From Anaerorhabdus sp964386325 (GTDB lineage Bacteria; Bacillota_I; Bacilli_A; Erysipelotrichales; Erysipelotrichaceae): a stretch of 64,000 nucleotides of DNA. The notes beneath the pieces are model-generated. The model ran no database searches. It saw only the letters and a program-made list of their open reading frames with translations, and was not told the origin of the DNA. The first letter of the stretch is position 1; each line of letters opens with the position of its first letter. A program made the translations under genes and the position numbers. Where the stretch lies: the NCBI GenBank assembly GCA_964386325.1, contig CAYLQY010000013.1, forward strand, positions 23,850-87,849, read 5' to 3'. Positions 16,878 through 26,019 of this stretch are shown here, piece after piece.

Positions 16878-19490
16878 TTAATTCCACAAATTTGATTCAC
16901 CATTCGGGAAAGGATTATCAGGATCCACAAATCGTATTCTATATTGATCCTTGATTATTCCATCGATTTCATAACGTGATTTGAATAACCATTGAAACTT
17001 ATTGACTGCTGTATCCTTGCCATTAATTTGATAATCATACAGTTTTTCAATTGCTCGTTGATTTGTGTACCATTTTCTCCCTGCATCTAGGGGAGTGTCA
17101 TTAGTAGGTACATCATTTGAATTGAGGTATATTTTTCCTTCTTTCCTCGATGCGACAAAAGAGGGTAATACAAATTCATTGTCAATCAATTCAAGTGGAA
17201 CGATAAACTCTCCATTTTTCTCAAACATCTTATCTGCTTCTTTTGCTCCATCATAGAAGGTTGCTGATGATGATCCTGAGGTTAATGTTTCACTTCCAAC
17301 ACATTCCCAGTTTTGAATAGTTGCGCATTCATTGTAGTAGGTGCTTTCAACTTTTATGTCGATTCCTTCGCCTGCAAAGTATACTTCTTTATCTTGTCGA
17401 ATAATTAGTTTCAGCTCTTCTTGATAGTTCACTTGCTTAGACCCTTGTTCGACCATAAAAACAGTAGGAGCTTTGAATTCAAGTTCGCCTGATAACGATT
17501 CTTTTGATTCATAGGTTTTTGCATTGGCTGTCAAAGTGAGAGTAGGATGATCGATTGTTACTCCACCATTTGATTCAAGTGTTGCTACAAGAGTTGCTGT
17601 TCGATGCGATGGTGTATAGGATACATTAATGACTTGGCTTTGATGTAAATTGATTAGTTCATTAAATACTTTACTCCCATCACATGTTACTTTGAGTGTT
17701 ACTTCTGCATTTTCATCTAGTTCCATATGTTCGATCTTCAGTGTTAATGTGTTTGGTTGATTCATCTCATAAACGGTAGTAACCATTTTCCCAAGACTTG
17801 CTGTTCCTCGTTCAATGGTATAAAGAGGTGAGAAAGTTGTTGATTCATTACCTGCTGTATCGATTGCATGCACTTTGACTTGATAAACACCTGCATCCAA
17901 GAAATAGAGTTTATAATTTGGATTCGCAAGAAATGAAGAAAAATCATCCCATGTTGATCCACCATCCTTAGATAATGAATACCTCCATTTTGCGATTCCT
18001 GAATGATTGTCCTTAATATTAAATTGCACATTAATTCCCTCATTTTCTACAATAGTGTCCGTGGAAGGAACAAAAGTCACAAAAGGGACTTGATTATCGA
18101 TATAGAAAATGTTAGATGATTTACTTCCAGTCATTCCTGTCATATCTGTCACAACCGCTTTGATTCTCCATTTACCTGTTTCCAAGAATTCAAAGGTTTG
18201 AAGTTCTTCTTTTCCTTCTTTTAGAAAAACTTCTCTTTTTGTATCCTCATTCATGAGGTAATACTTCACATTCTGGATAGCTCTGAGGGATGGATCTACT
18301 ACATTCTTATAAGTCTTCACATTGACATCATAACTGTTCAAACGTGAGTTACTACTGTGTCCTGTATGTTTGTAACAGGGAGTACGTGATGATCCTGTTG
18401 TATGACTGCACCATCCTGAATCACTACTGCTTACACCACTAATCCAATTACTCTCTCGATTCTGACTCCAATATACTGGGGATGATTCATATTGAATTCC
18501 TGTCGTTGTTGATGTTTGGATGTATGGAAACTCTGTTCCTCCTGCTCCATAAGAAAACCAGGTATTCCATGGACGATTCCCTTTCTCCATCCATCCTCTT
18601 ATACTTTGACTTGGTGTATCCATCCCTTTAATACAGTTAGGTTGGGTATAAGCGCTAATATAATTTCCACGACAAGCATCATAGCTAACATTCTGTGATG
18701 TAACAATGGGTACATAGTTGCTCACTATGTTTACTGAAGGGCTAAAAATAGTCGATGACTTCTTTTCCCATTTTCCATTTCCATCGGGAGTAAAGTTTCC
18801 AGTACCATTGCAGACTTGTACTTGTTTTGTTTCTGCACCTTCAATAAACTCTGTTGTCCATTCAACATGTTCCTTCACCCGATAAGTATTCACTTGGAAG
18901 TAGTTGAAGGTATACAGATTGTCTTTACTAAATTCATCAAACCACAAGGTAATACTTGATACGGTTTTCCCTTGAAGGTTCAGTTTTGTTTTATTATTCG
19001 ATGAACTTTCGTAGAATAACTCACCACCATCAACGGTTGCGACACCATCTACCCATTTCATTCCTGCATTTAGATACAACTTATAATTAAGTTGTTTTCC
19101 AGCCCCTTGATTCTGAGCGTTGATTTGATATTCAATTTCATCAATTTGAATTTGCTTACCAAATGAAATGACAAAGAAGTTTTGGTCGTTGGGGTTTGTT
19201 GTCGCTTCGATATCGATTTGTTCTAATCCGTTAAAAGTTTTGGAGGATGCCATCCAAGGATTCGAAAAAGTGCCGAAGGTGTTCGCATGAACAAGGATAT
19301 CTGTGCTTGTCAAAAAGTTATTCATCCCTGTATCCCATTCTCCATCAATGAGATTATATTGCTGTACCCACTCCTTTTTTGAGTAGTAGGTGATGGTTGT
19401 ACAACTCTGTTCCTCAGCAGAAATCGATTGTGGTAACAGAAAAGAGGCACTTAAACACAAAATAAGAATGCTTTTAAATAAACTCTTCAT
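16878..19490 (-). CDS. Large secreted surface protein with Ig-like repeats
   Basis: This 870-residue protein has a clear signal peptide (KSILILCLSASFLLPQSISA). Residues about 30-230 form a beta-rich, discoidin-like segment. Next is a Trp/Ser/Cys-rich middle (for example SNWISGVSSSDSGWCSHTTG). It has at least two Ig-like or CARDB-like modules, one containing SGIAKWRYSLSKDGGSTWDD and VYQVKVHAIDTAGNEST. No LPXTG or C-terminal membrane anchor is seen, so it may be released or held by the pilus. It follows the Tad cluster with its start overlapping the pseudopilin gene. An adhesin or pilus-tip role in cell contact is a reasonable inference. Confidence 0.65.
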   Translation of the reverse strand: MKSLFKSILILCLSASFLLPQSISAEEQSCTTITYYSKKEWVQQYNLIDGEWDTGMNNFLTSTDILVHANTFGTFSNPWMASSKTFNGLEQIDIEATTNPNDQNFFVISFGKQIQIDEIEYQINAQNQGAGKQLNYKLYLNAGMKWVDGVATVDGGELFYESSSNNKTKLNLQGKTVSSITLWFDEFSKDNLYTFNYFQVNTYRVKEHVEWTTEFIEGAETKQVQVCNGTGNFTPDGNGKWEKKSSTIFSPSVNIVSNYVPIVTSQNVSYDACRGNYISAYTQPNCIKGMDTPSQSIRGWMEKGNRPWNTWFSYGAGGTEFPYIQTSTTTGIQYESSPVYWSQNRESNWISGVSSSDSGWCSHTTGSSRTPCYKHTGHSSNSRLNSYDVNVKTYKNVVDPSLRAIQNVKYYLMNEDTKREVFLKEGKEELQTFEFLETGKWRIKAVVTDMTGMTGSKSSNIFYIDNQVPFVTFVPSTDTIVENEGINVQFNIKDNHSGIAKWRYSLSKDGGSTWDDFSSFLANPNYKLYFLDAGVYQVKVHAIDTAGNESTTFSPLYTIERGTASLGKMVTTVYEMNQPNTLTLKIEHMELDENAEVTLKVTCDGSKVFNELINLHQSQVINVSYTPSHRTATLVATLESNGGVTIDHPTLTLTANAKTYESKESLSGELEFKAPTVFMVEQGSKQVNYQEELKLIIRQDKEVYFAGEGIDIKVESTYYNECATIQNWECVGSETLTSGSSSATFYDGAKEADKMFEKNGEFIVPLELIDNEFVLPSFVASRKEGKIYLNSNDVPTNDTPLDAGRKWYTNQRAIEKLYDYQINGKDTAVNKFQWLFKSRYEIDGIIKDQYRIRFVDPDNPFPNGESNLWN

Positions 19491-19837
19491 CAGTAAATCA
19501 CCCGTTTTGTTACCTTTGAAGTGGCTAAAGGTATTTTTTGATTAATGACAGGTATTGTTAATGTTGTTTGTATTTTCACGGTATATCGTTTGAATTCATC
19601 ACTGAGCGGTTCTTCTTCAAGCACAATATCGATCTTACCTAATTTTTCATCTAAATCATGAATAAGATTTGACGAAGCGTTCGTTAACCCTTCATGAGTT
19701 TCTAGGATATCTACGACAGTCGATGCAGTATCAGATAAAGGTTTATAATAAACTGCTGTTCCTAGTAACCCAATCAAGATTAAGACAAAAATACTGAATG
19801 TGAAAGTTAAGCCATAGGCTCCAATTACTTGTTTCAT
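19490..19837 (-). CDS. TadE/pseudopilin-like membrane protein (possibly DUF4320)
   Basis: This 115-residue protein has AAGGAG upstream of its ATG. One membrane helix at residues 10-32 follows a short N-terminus, and the remainder is extracytoplasmic and beta-rich (KRYTVKIQTTLTIPVINQKI). This is the shape of TadE-like minor pseudopilins and of the DUF4320 proteins seen in Bacillota elements. It sits between TadC and the surface protein and overlaps the latter's start by one base. It is likely a minor structural subunit. Confidence 0.55.
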   Translation of the reverse strand: MKQVIGAYGLTFTFSIFVLILIGLLGTAVYYKPLSDTASTVVDILETHEGLTNASSNLIHDLDEKLGKIDIVLEEEPLSDEFKRYTVKIQTTLTIPVINQKIPLATSKVTKRVIY

Positions 19838-19853
19838 TTCTCATAGCTCCTTC

Positions 19854-20603
19854 CTATAAACTAAAGAAGTTAATGGTAGTAAATAAGGCAAGGACTAAAA
19901 TACCCATCGCCCCATATAGTCCATAACTAAACAAATTAAAAGAATCGACTGCATTTTCATAGTCAATCTCTTTTCTTTTTCTTATTTTTTCATTCGCAAG
20001 ATTGCAGAATGAAACTAGAACAGCCTCTTTGTTAGAACCTGCAATACTCAGGCTGTAACAAGTTCGCATGATACTTTCGATGTCTTCTATTTGATGGAAT
20101 TTTCTTGCAAACTTTAAGTAGGGACTTAATGATTCACCCTCGTTATGAATTTCACTTACTAATTCTTCTAAATCTTTTCTAAAGAGGTCAGGACAACTAT
20201 CGATTGCTTTATTTAGCGAAACTGGAATCGTATTCACTTGTACAAGACCTGCTAGTTTATCCAAGAGATAGGGAAATTCAAGTGTTGCTTTCTTTAGTTT
20301 CTGATTGTACTTCTTCTTAAGAAACTGGTATTGCGCAACATAAGTAATGACAAAGACAACAACTGATAATAATTCGTTAGTCAACTTCATCATAATGGAA
20401 ACCAAAGTAACAATCAGTGAAATACAAATTCGGTCACGATAAGCTTTCTTCCATGTTTTCTTAGACGTATGTTCTACTAAGAAGATATAGTCTTTTTCTA
20501 TAGTCTTCAAAAGTAAAGCCTTCTTTTCTTCTTGAAATGATTCTTGATTATAAAACCATAGGAACCAAATGAGGATTGCAAACCCGATAAACAAGTAAAT
20601 CAT
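19854..20603 (-). CDS. tadC: TadC-like pilus assembly membrane protein (T2SS F family)
   Basis: This 249-residue protein has an N-terminal helix (3-15), a membrane pair (about 64-95) and a C-terminal helix (about 228-246). The cytoplasmic domain between is of the GspF type (FPYLLDKLAGLVQVNTIPVS, RTCYSLSIAGSNKEAVLVSF). TadB and TadC form the inner-membrane platform on which TadA acts. The gene overlaps the TadB-like gene by 4 bases. It is shorter than usual for TadC, but domain order and gene order agree. Confidence 0.7.
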   Translation of the reverse strand: MIYLFIGFAILIWFLWFYNQESFQEEKKALLLKTIEKDYIFLVEHTSKKTWKKAYRDRICISLIVTLVSIMMKLTNELLSVVVFVITYVAQYQFLKKKYNQKLKKATLEFPYLLDKLAGLVQVNTIPVSLNKAIDSCPDLFRKDLEELVSEIHNEGESLSPYLKFARKFHQIEDIESIMRTCYSLSIAGSNKEAVLVSFCNLANEKIRKRKEIDYENAVDSFNLFSYGLYGAMGILVLALFTTINFFSL

Positions 20604-21487
20604 GTTGAACTCCTTTCCTTACTTTTTGTTGTTTTGGAGAATTTTCTTTCAAATAGAAGAATCAATGCAACATGAAAGCCAAAGAAAAGGAAATAGCAGA
20701 ACTCCATTCGGTTCATATCCATCATCATATCTGTATTAAAAAGAGATTGTACTAGATATCCTGAAAGCAGACTAAATCCCACAACCATGTAGAATCCTTT
20801 TCGTTTTGAATCTTTCTGAATTCTAAAGTTATTCACCACTTTTTCTAAGTCTTCTAAATGCTCCATCATGACATCGCATTGAATCGGTGAATAGATACCT
20901 TCCTTCGCTTTTGAAAGTAATAATTGATTTAATTTCAGTATCTCATCATAGGGATACTTCTTACTGAATTTAAGTAGAGATTCTTTCAAGTCAACACCAT
21001 CATGAGTTTCAACCAATACATGTTCTAAATCACTTTGTATTGGATCTTCAACGACTTTCTGACAATCTCTTAATACTTTGAAGACAGATCTATTTTCTCT
21101 TAAATAAGTGATAGCGGTACAAGTGAAGTCGTAACAATCTCTCTCAATCTTCTCCTCGTATTTCCTCATGCAATTGATATAGTTCAGATAAGGTAAAAAG
21201 AAAAGAACTACACCAAGTAGAATGCATGTGTAGAACCAATTATGGATGGTATTGTAGACAATCGTAAATAGAACACAACCTACAAATGCAGATGTCGTTG
21301 TATATTCCGTTAATGTATATTGTACATTCAGTTTCTTCAGTTTTTTGCTGATTGTAGAAAATGTGTATTGTTTTATCCACTGAACGATCTTAGATTCTTC
21401 AAATCCATTAAAATCAGAAGTTTCAATCCAAATGAAACATACCAAAGTATTTAATACAGCTAATCCCAGTAGATAGACATCATTCAT
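20600..21487 (-). CDS. tadB: TadB-like pilus assembly membrane protein (T2SS F family)
   Basis: This 295-residue protein has membrane helices near residues 5-20, 65-98, 232-250 and 265-282, with a cytoplasmic GspF-like domain between (RENRSVFKVLRDCQKVVEDP, VDLKESLLKFSKKYPYDE). It overlaps the TadA-like ATPase gene by 4 bases and the TadC-like gene by 4 bases, which suggests equal expression. It is the first platform protein of the Tad-like machine. Confidence 0.7.
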   Translation of the reverse strand: MNDVYLLGLAVLNTLVCFIWIETSDFNGFEESKIVQWIKQYTFSTISKKLKKLNVQYTLTEYTTTSAFVGCVLFTIVYNTIHNWFYTCILLGVVLFFLPYLNYINCMRKYEEKIERDCYDFTCTAITYLRENRSVFKVLRDCQKVVEDPIQSDLEHVLVETHDGVDLKESLLKFSKKYPYDEILKLNQLLLSKAKEGIYSPIQCDVMMEHLEDLEKVVNNFRIQKDSKRKGFYMVVGFSLLSGYLVQSLFNTDMMMDMNRMEFCYFLFFGFHVALILLFERKFSKTTKSKERSST

Positions 21488-22500
21488 AAACTATTCCTTT
21501 TCATTTTTTTCTGCATAGACACACTATAGGGTTTTATACCTATTCTACCTATTCGATACACTTCAGTTTCACTTGGTTCTAAATTAGTATAGTCGTATTC
21601 GACGATAGAACTTATAAACCGTTTCATTCCATTGTCTTCTAGTTTCTTCACACAGATGACAACATCAACCAATGAGTGCACTCTGTGATTAAGTGATTCA
21701 TAGGCAGAACTATCTAGCTTTAGCATTTGAAGAATACGAGTAGTAACGCCGATGTCTTCATCTGTATGCATGGTAGTCATCACCTTACATCCTGCAGACA
21801 TCCCATTCAATAAATCATCAACTTCTTCTTCACGAGCTTCTTGCAAAAAAAGCCACTGAAGATTTTGACGTAAGCATTTCGCAATGATTTGACTATAACT
21901 CATTCCTTCTCGAACGCGAACTTCTAGTACATTCTTTTCAGGATAGAGTAGCGGGAGTTGAAACTCCATTGAATCTTCTATCGTGACAATACGTTCATAA
22001 TCAGGTATGAATTGGGCAAGCCACTTAACTAATTGTGTTTTCCCACTTCCTGTTTCTCCAATTACTAAGATATTGCATCCACATCGCACGTATTCTTTTA
22101 ATACTTCCAGAACTTCCAATGTAGCGTATTCTGTATCAATCATTGTTTGATCAGATAGGATGTTTTCTTTTGTTACCTTTCGTAAGGTTAGTGCAGTCCC
22201 ACGCTCTGAAACATAAGGGTGAAAGGCACTCACACGGACAATATAGTCATCTTTTTCAAGTTCACCTTCGAGGAAAGGTGAAGCAGGATTGAATTCCTTT
22301 TCCATCTTATTCGCAACTTGGTACGCTATTCTTGAAACTTCAACTTCTGTGATTGTTTCCTTCAAAGTAAAAGTTCCTATTTTATTGGAGGTAACAACGA
22401 TGTTCCCACTAGGATTACAAACCACATCTCGAATATCTTCATGATCTAGAACACTTTGCAACATCCCTAGATTTATTCTCTGAAAAAGTTGTTCATTCAT
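21484..22500 (-). CDS. tadA: TadA/CpaF-type secretion ATPase
   Basis: The start is ATG 22500 (338 residues), with AAGGAG 9 bases upstream and an 8-base overlap with the CpaB-like gene. Walker A is GETGSGKT near residue 147, followed by a GspE-type Asp box (IVTIEDSMEF) and a Walker B-equivalent LQEAREEEVDDLL. HTDEDIGVTTRIL is the His box. The usual CpaF N-domain (VLDHEDIRDVVCNPSGNIVV) precedes it. This family drives assembly of Flp/Tad pili. It is distinct from the VirB4 ATPase encoded further along the same operon, so the element has two secretion motors. Confidence 0.88.
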   Translation of the reverse strand: MNEQLFQRINLGMLQSVLDHEDIRDVVCNPSGNIVVTSNKIGTFTLKETITEVEVSRIAYQVANKMEKEFNPASPFLEGELEKDDYIVRVSAFHPYVSERGTALTLRKVTKENILSDQTMIDTEYATLEVLEVLKEYVRCGCNILVIGETGSGKTQLVKWLAQFIPDYERIVTIEDSMEFQLPLLYPEKNVLEVRVREGMSYSQIIAKCLRQNLQWLFLQEAREEEVDDLLNGMSAGCKVMTTMHTDEDIGVTTRILQMLKLDSSAYESLNHRVHSLVDVVICVKKLEDNGMKRFISSIVEYDYTNLEPSETEVYRIGRIGIKPYSVSMQKKMKRNSL

Positions 22501-23293
22501 CTTGAACTTCTCCTTCCATGATTGGATAGAGTTTAATATCAATCGTACGTTGATAGATTGCATCTTTCATTCTCAATCCATCATAGTAATTCTCAGGGTT
22601 TTCAACACTATGGAGGGCATCATAGGAAATAACTGGAAATACTTCACCAAAGACTTTGGCTCGTCCAACTAAGTCAGCATCTTCATAGGATAGGGCAACT
22701 ACGATATAAGTAGGTGAGTTCGTTGAACGATATCCTTGTTCCTCAGACTCTTGGTCACTATAAATCGCAAGTACTTTTGCTTGTTTGACTAATTCACCAT
22801 AGATAACCTTTTCTTTTTCTCCTTCATTCTCAACTCCTGTTCCACTGAAGAAGAGGTCGACTTTATGTCCAATTCTTAGGGAATTTGAATAAGAAGTCTT
22901 TTCATTTACTTCGAGTGTCGTAGCAATTTGTCCTTCTTCTAGTTCAAATAATCCTGCATCTTTCACATCACTCTTTTCGGCAAGAAGTTCACCATAAAAG
23001 AAAGACCCTTCAGCTAAAGCATTCCCATAACCAACAACTTGTCCAATTAAGATTTCCTTATCTGTAACTACTCCCTCTGTAATGGATGAACGAGGAAGTT
23101 CTTTCAATGTGATATGGTCTTCTGTAAGAATTGTACCTTCCTTAAGGTATGTCTTAGTTATTGGTATGGGTTGTAGGTCTATCGTAGATTTCACGATTTG
23201 ATTAAAGCAGAGAAAACTCAACAAACCAAATAGCAGCACTAAGATGAATGTTGATAGTACCTTTTGTTTCTTCATTGTTTCTAGTAATTTCAT
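22493..23293 (-). CDS. cpaB: CpaB/RcpC-like protein with SAF domain
   Basis: This 266-residue protein has an N-terminal membrane helix (residues 12-33), then a SAF domain (YLKEGTILTEDHITLKELPR) and a C-terminal RcpC-like half (SLRIGHKVDLFFSG, TYIVVALSYEDADLVGRA). In Tad systems CpaB links the pilus to the cell envelope. In a Gram-positive cell it would face the wall. It is followed by the TadA-like gene with an 8-base overlap. Confidence 0.75.
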   Translation of the reverse strand: MKLLETMKKQKVLSTFILVLLFGLLSFLCFNQIVKSTIDLQPIPITKTYLKEGTILTEDHITLKELPRSSITEGVVTDKEILIGQVVGYGNALAEGSFFYGELLAEKSDVKDAGLFELEEGQIATTLEVNEKTSYSNSLRIGHKVDLFFSGTGVENEGEKEKVIYGELVKQAKVLAIYSDQESEEQGYRSTNSPTYIVVALSYEDADLVGRAKVFGEVFPVISYDALHSVENPENYYDGLRMKDAIYQRTIDIKLYPIMEGEVQDE

Positions 23294-23295
23294 TT

Positions 23296-23700
23296 TTACT
23301 CCTTTTCTATGGGGTCATCAACGATGATAAGATTGAGATAATCAACTACGCATTCTGTTTCAAGCATTAAATAGGAACTATATCCTTTCACTCGAACAGC
23401 GATAGCAGGGGGTTCTTCATGAACACCAACAACTTCAATCTCATAGGTTAAGCTGAGATCTTTATTTTTATCAAAATTGTTAAACCACAATGCCATGGCT
23501 TTCTCTTTATCCATAGACAACTTATGGTTAACAACCAGATCACCAATATTAATTGAATCTTGGAGAGTAGATAACTGAGTGGTACGTGTTGCATTATGTA
23601 CATCATCATCCATCATGATTTTCTTGTTATAATCAGCACCACTGAATGTCACCAAGACAAAAAAGATAAGTAATCCATAAAATGCAATTGCACCACTCAT
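23296..23700 (-). CDS. TadE-like minor pilin
   Basis: This 134-residue protein has an N-terminal hydrophobic helix (residues 4-20) and then a soluble domain with HNATRTTQLSTLQDSINIGD and a beta-rich end (ALWFNNFDKNKDLSLTYEIEV). No typical prepilin peptidase site is obvious, but the architecture is that of TadE-like pseudopilins. It lies between the Flp-like gene and the CpaB-like gene with only 2 bases to the latter. Confidence 0.55.
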   Translation of the reverse strand: MSGAIAFYGLLIFFVLVTFSGADYNKKIMMDDDVHNATRTTQLSTLQDSINIGDLVVNHKLSMDKEKAMALWFNNFDKNKDLSLTYEIEVVGVHEEPPAIAVRVKGYSSYLMLETECVVDYLNLIIVDDPIEKE

Positions 23701-23714
23701 TCTTTACCTCCTAT

Positions 23715-23855
23715 TTACGCTAATAATCCATTGAAACTGTCTAAGATGCCTTGTGTTAATTGAGCCATAAAGTCTCCTTTAGCAAATGCTAAGAAAAGAG
23801 CAAAAATAGCAATTACGACAATAACTAATCCATATTCTTCGAAAAATGCCTTCAT
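23715..23855 (-). CDS. Flp-like small pilin
   Basis: This 46-residue frame starts at ATG 23855 with a very strong ribosome site (AAGGAGG, 9 bases upstream). The sequence is a short N-terminus, FFEEYGLVIVVIAIFALF as the hydrophobic helix, and a polar amphipathic tail. The length, the Glu-Tyr before the helix and its first position in a Tad cluster all match Flp-type pilins or their DUF-type counterparts. It is probably the most abundant product of the cluster. Confidence 0.65.
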   Translation of the reverse strand: MKAFFEEYGLVIVVIAIFALFLAFAKGDFMAQLTQGILDSFNGLLA

Positions 23856-23895
23856 TCACTTTCACCTCCTTCTTGTGTGTTTTGCGTATTGTTCA

Positions 23896-23940
23896 TCAAT
23901 AACGCAAAAAAAGGAACGACTTGGTTCTCTTTGTCATTCC
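23896..23940 (-). terminator. Terminator/attenuator between the 67-residue gene and the pilin
   Basis: GGAACGAC at 23913-23920 pairs with GTCATTCC at 23933-23940 (one G-T). On the minus strand it is followed by seven T residues. A second overlapping inverted repeat, TTTTGCGT/ACGCAAAA, spans 23880-23910, so the two could be alternative structures. Confidence 0.6.
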
Positions 23941-23953
23941 TTCTTTTCTGTTA

Positions 23954-24157
23954 TTAATTTATTTTATTGTATTCATAATTCTTTAGATAAATATCTGGAT
24001 CAATCTCTTCACAAATAATGTTAATGAGCGCTATATGCTGAGCGATTGCTGTGCAGACTTGATCTTCAATTTGCTCATTTTGAAATTCAAGATCAAATAT
24101 CTTTAACAACTTTTGAGCATTGGTTTGTAGAATATGAATAACTCTATCTTTTTTCAT
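23954..24157 (-). CDS. Small helical protein of unknown function
   Basis: This 67-residue protein has AAGGAGG upstream of its ATG. It is predicted to be helical and acidic (LLKIFDLEFQNEQIEDQV, HIALINIICEEIDPDIY). No family is recognised. It is the first gene on the minus strand upstream of the Tad cluster and could be a regulator of it, but there is no motif to show this. Confidence 0.5.
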   Translation of the reverse strand: MKKDRVIHILQTNAQKLLKIFDLEFQNEQIEDQVCTAIAQHIALINIICEEIDPDIYLKNYEYNKIN

Positions 24158-24209
24158 TTGATTTCCTCCTTACTTATTGATTAGCGATAAATAAGGAAAA
24201 TCCTAAAAA

Positions 24210-25457
24210 CTATTTAATTTTCATCATATTTTCTATTTCTGATACTCTATAAAACTCTTTAACCGCTATTTCTTTTACCAATTCTATACAATTAGTTAAG
24301 TAAATATAATCTATCTTGACATAACGTATCGGGTTTTCGGTTGGTATTGGGAGGTCATTTAAATAATATCCTTCATGTGAGTAATAATTTCTAAGTGACC
24401 GTAATTCCTCATTCAGTTCATCAATTTTATAATTAGGGAAGTATTTGTCAACAATTTCTTTATTGTGGCGCAAAATTCTTTTAAAACTTTCTCCTTTTAT
24501 ATTCTTTCTTAAAAATTCAATTGATCTGAAATATTCTAAATAAGTAATTTCCATTGCTGAAGGTGCTCTATGGTACTCAAGAAATGGAAACAGAAAATTT
24601 TTTCCGTTTTCACTATATTTTAAGAATGTATTGACTACTTTGGTAAAAACCTCATTTTTATATTTATCTATAATATTTAATGAAGATTTATATTCACAAT
24701 TTTCATTAATTTTCAAATTTTTCAAATCAATATAATTATATTCGTTGTTGTCAATTGTAGTAAATTTTATTTGATTACATTTATACTTACTGTTTGTACA
24801 AATATGAACTGATGCATCAAAAGTATTGCATAACTTGATCAGTTCATGTAAGGCTATTGGTTTATCCAAGACTCCATGTATGTAATTTATATTTCTCATT
24901 TGATAATTATTATTTAAGTTCTTGAAAGAAAATGTATTGATGTACTCAATTGTAAGACAAAGTGAGCTACCTTGAACGATTTGTCCATACTTTTCATCAA
25001 CATAATGCTTCCCATTAATAGAAACTTCTTGTAGATTTATTTTATCATCAAACTTGAAAGATATAGAATTATCACTTGCCAACATAAGCAAATCAGGATG
25101 GTAATATTTGAATTCTTGTATTAACATGTTAGATTCGTAATGCCTTGGTGGATATTTTGAAGAAATATCGGTTATTGAACGAGTAGCAGAAAATTTGGCA
25201 AAATGTGAAAATCCTAAATCGAATTGCTCCAAAAAACAATTTAAATATGTAGTATATTCTCCTTTTGAATTAATAGTATACAATGGAATGCTATTAATAT
25301 ATTTTTTCCCCAATACATTATTTTTAGCGTGTTCAAATCCCATAAAGTCTGTAATTTCCAATACGTATTTATCTTTTTCTTGCGAAACTGTTGCATAGCC
25401 AACTTCTTCACTTACGTTATCAAATGGCTCTAATGAAGCATACAAAATTTTATTCAT
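24210..25457 (-). CDS. ApeA-like HEPN defence protein
   Basis: The start is ATG 25457 (415 residues), with GAAGGAG 8 bases upstream. The N-terminal 300 residues are beta-rich, with patterns of the ApeA N-terminal domain (PLYTINSKGEYTTYLNCF, LCLTIEYINTFSFKNL). The C-terminal 130 residues are helical and contain LRSLRNYYSHEGYYL, whose RNYYSH fits the HEPN R-x4-H catalytic element. ApeA proteins are single-gene antiphage systems whose HEPN domain cuts RNA. Next to it on the opposite strand is a restriction-type module, so this end of the element is a small defence island. Family assignment is by pattern only. Confidence 0.65.
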   Translation of the reverse strand: MNKILYASLEPFDNVSEEVGYATVSQEKDKYVLEITDFMGFEHAKNNVLGKKYINSIPLYTINSKGEYTTYLNCFLEQFDLGFSHFAKFSATRSITDISSKYPPRHYESNMLIQEFKYYHPDLLMLASDNSISFKFDDKINLQEVSINGKHYVDEKYGQIVQGSSLCLTIEYINTFSFKNLNNNYQMRNINYIHGVLDKPIALHELIKLCNTFDASVHICTNSKYKCNQIKFTTIDNNEYNYIDLKNLKINENCEYKSSLNIIDKYKNEVFTKVVNTFLKYSENGKNFLFPFLEYHRAPSAMEITYLEYFRSIEFLRKNIKGESFKRILRHNKEIVDKYFPNYKIDELNEELRSLRNYYSHEGYYLNDLPIPTENPIRYVKIDYIYLTNCIELVKEIAVKEFYRVSEIENMMKIK

Positions 25458-25671
25458 TTCATAATCTCCTTCTAAGAGTAAATACTTTTCTCTCAAAACA
25501 TGTTTTATTTATTATTAAATTATATCGCATAATTAATAGGTATTTGGATTTTTTTATTTATATCCTTGATAAGAGGTGTTTTATCGTTTCAATTTTGTTT
25601 TGTATTTGTAAGAATAAAAATTAATTCGTTTTTTTAAATAACAATTTCAGTGTAGATACACGTTTTTATTG

Positions 25672-25791
25672 AATGATACAAAAACTATTAAACTAGTTAG
25701 TATCATTTAATATTTTCGAGAAATACTTTTGCGATTAATTCTGTATCATTAATTGAAATTGCCTTTAATCGCATTAATATTATGATATAAT
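25672..25791 (+). promoter_or_regulatory. Divergent intergenic region with extended -10 promoter and repeated GTATCATT operators
   Basis: The 562-base gap between the ApeA-like gene and the methylase fusion holds no convincing gene. An extended -10 box, TGATATAAT, lies at 25783-25791. Upstream, the octamer GTATCATT occurs at 25700-25707 and 25743-25750, and inverted as AATGATAC at 25672-25679. An inverted repeat plus a third copy near a promoter is typical of a regulator binding site. The transcript would have a leader of about 220 bases before the ATG at 26020. Confidence 0.45.
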
Positions 25792-26019
25792 GAGTATTAT
25801 AAAATGATGGAGGATTAAGCTGATAAGCCAATAGTTATAGGCTGATTTCGCAGCATGTAATGTGAATGTCAAAAATTATTTTAAGCAACAATTGAATAAT
25901 TTGTAGCTAAATAAAAGTCAATCGCATACTTTTTTATATTAGATAAGAATTGTGATGTTTTAGAGTAACTGATATTTAATGATTAATCGTTAGTGTAGTC
26001 GTAGAGGAGGATGGATTAA

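Noticed and set aside
23715..23855. The small Flp-like frame as a simple leader peptide of the Tad operon
   Set aside because: The strong ribosome site, hydrophobic pilin-like helix and position at the head of a Tad cluster favour a pilin.
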